Of a stretch of 64,000 nucleotides of DNA, positions 63,411 to 64,000 are shown in pieces. The notes under the pieces were generated by a model. It was not told the DNA's origin. It made no database searches and saw only the letters and a list, made by a program, of their open reading frames with translations. The translations under genes were made by a program, and so were the position numbers. The stretch is from Bosea sp. 685 (GTDB lineage: Bacteria; Pseudomonadota; Alphaproteobacteria; Rhizobiales; Beijerinckiaceae). Every line of letters begins with the position of its first letter. Positions within the stretch are counted from its first letter, which is position 1. The stretch lies in the NCBI RefSeq assembly GCF_031884435.1, contig NZ_CP134779.1:3534001-3598000 (forward strand), in the 5' to 3' direction.

Positions 63411-64000
63411 ATGCTCGACACCTCCTCGCCCTTCGCTCCGTCTGTGACCCTGCCCGCCGCCGAGGCGCGAATGGATGTCGCGACCCGGCGTTTGCGCAAG
63501 GCGGTGATCGCCTGCGAACTCGCACCGGGCGAATTCATTCACGAGGCTGCCCTGGTCGAGCGCTTCGGCCTCGGCCGAGCCGGCATCCGCGTCGCGCTGA
63601 CCGCCTTGTCCGCGCAGGGCTTCGTCAGCCGGCACGCCAGGCAGGGCTGGCGCATCGCCCCGGTGGACGGCGCGCTGATCGAAGCGGTGCTGGATGGCCG
63701 CCGCAGGCTGGAGCCATCGCTTGCAGTGCAGCGCCTCAGTGGACAGACCCGCGACATGCTGATTTCGCTGCTCGGCGTAATGGAATCGGTCTTTGGCCGC
63801 AGCGAACCTGCCGCCTTGGCGACCGCGCGCCTGGCCGAGCGGCAACTGCGCGATCTGCTCGTCAGCAGCGCCGGCACCTTCGCCCGGCGCTGGCTCGCGG
63901 AGATCTGGGACCACGCCGACCGCATCCTGCACCTGCTCGATCTCACCGGCCACCCCATCACGCCGCCTGATCGGCGCGCGCTGGCGGCAGCGCTGATCGC
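63411..64000 (+). CDS. GntR family regulator, FCD-type, truncated by the window
   Basis: The first 196 codons are inside the window. The helix-turn-helix region reads RRLRKAVIACELAPGEFIHE, then AALVERFGLGRAGIRVALTA and LSAQGFVSRHARQGWRIAPV, the GntR winged-helix pattern. The C-terminal part has the helical layout of an FCD domain (EAVLDGRRRLEPSLAVQRLS). No stop occurs before the window ends. ATG 63411 is in the leader after the operator candidate. Confidence 0.8.
   Translation, partial: MLDTSSPFAPSVTLPAAEARMDVATRRLRKAVIACELAPGEFIHEAALVERFGLGRAGIRVALTALSAQGFVSRHARQGWRIAPVDGALIEAVLDGRRRLEPSLAVQRLSGQTRDMLISLLGVMESVFGRSEPAALATARLAERQLRDLLVSSAGTFARRWLAEIWDHADRILHLLDLTGHPITPPDRRALAAALI

Overview
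The window is a G+C-rich alphaproteobacterial chromosome segment. Gene content and the palindromic intergenic repeats fit Hyphomicrobiales, most likely a Bosea-like organism; this is inference from sequence character only. No rRNA, tRNA or CRISPR array was seen.

Layout. 1-2.4 kb: the end of a DUF4166 gene, a DCC/DUF393 thiol-disulfide protein, and a saccharopine-dehydrogenase-like/DUF4166 fusion in one overlapping operon. 2.5-7.3 kb: a patch of lower G+C with a DAACS-type dicarboxylate/amino-acid symporter followed by a solute-binding protein, a LysE/RhtB exporter, a Sel1-repeat protein with a truncated second copy, and remnants of IS66 and IS1182 transposases. 7.3-12.3 kb (minus): an RND efflux pair (the permease is frameshifted) and a MarR regulator with a near-perfect palindromic operator. 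12.3-13.0 kb: a transglutaminase-like gene whose frame runs into marR. 13.1-21.9 kb: a serine/alanine-glyoxylate-type aminotransferase, divergent GntR regulator, tripartite tricarboxylate transporter (TctC-TctB-TctA) and a FAD/Fe-S 2-hydroxyacid dehydrogenase, which look like one uptake and oxidation module. 22-32 kb: a beta-propeller protein, a PAS hybrid histidine kinase, an Old Yellow Enzyme, a small lipoprotein, M32 carboxypeptidase, amidase and a small secreted Cys-repeat protein. 32.3-33.7 kb: a membrane-anchored M23 peptidase.

34.2-63 kb holds a nearly complete type VI secretion system: tssK, tssL (with OmpA domain), tssM, tagF, pppA, ppkA, then on the minus strand two accessory genes and vgrG, then tssA, tssB, tssC, hcp, tssE, tssF, tssG, clpV, and finally on the minus strand a PAAR protein and an FHA protein. 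The TssB/C sheath and Hcp tube sit on the TssE/F/G/K baseplate, TssL/M form the membrane complex, VgrG and PAAR the spike, and ClpV recycles the sheath. PpkA, PppA, FHA and TagF form the post-translational switch. I see no tssJ and no recognisable toxin. The window ends in a truncated GntR-type regulator gene.

Most unusual features: a PpkA kinase with a roughly 490-residue Ala/Glu/Lys periplasmic helix and a peptidoglycan-binding-like C-terminus; a 31-codon MDLNLW-repeat leader ORF coupled to the first T6SS-region gene; short 14-21 bp tandem repeats at many gene boundaries, several of which copy the stop codon; and a solute-binding protein paired with a secondary symporter.
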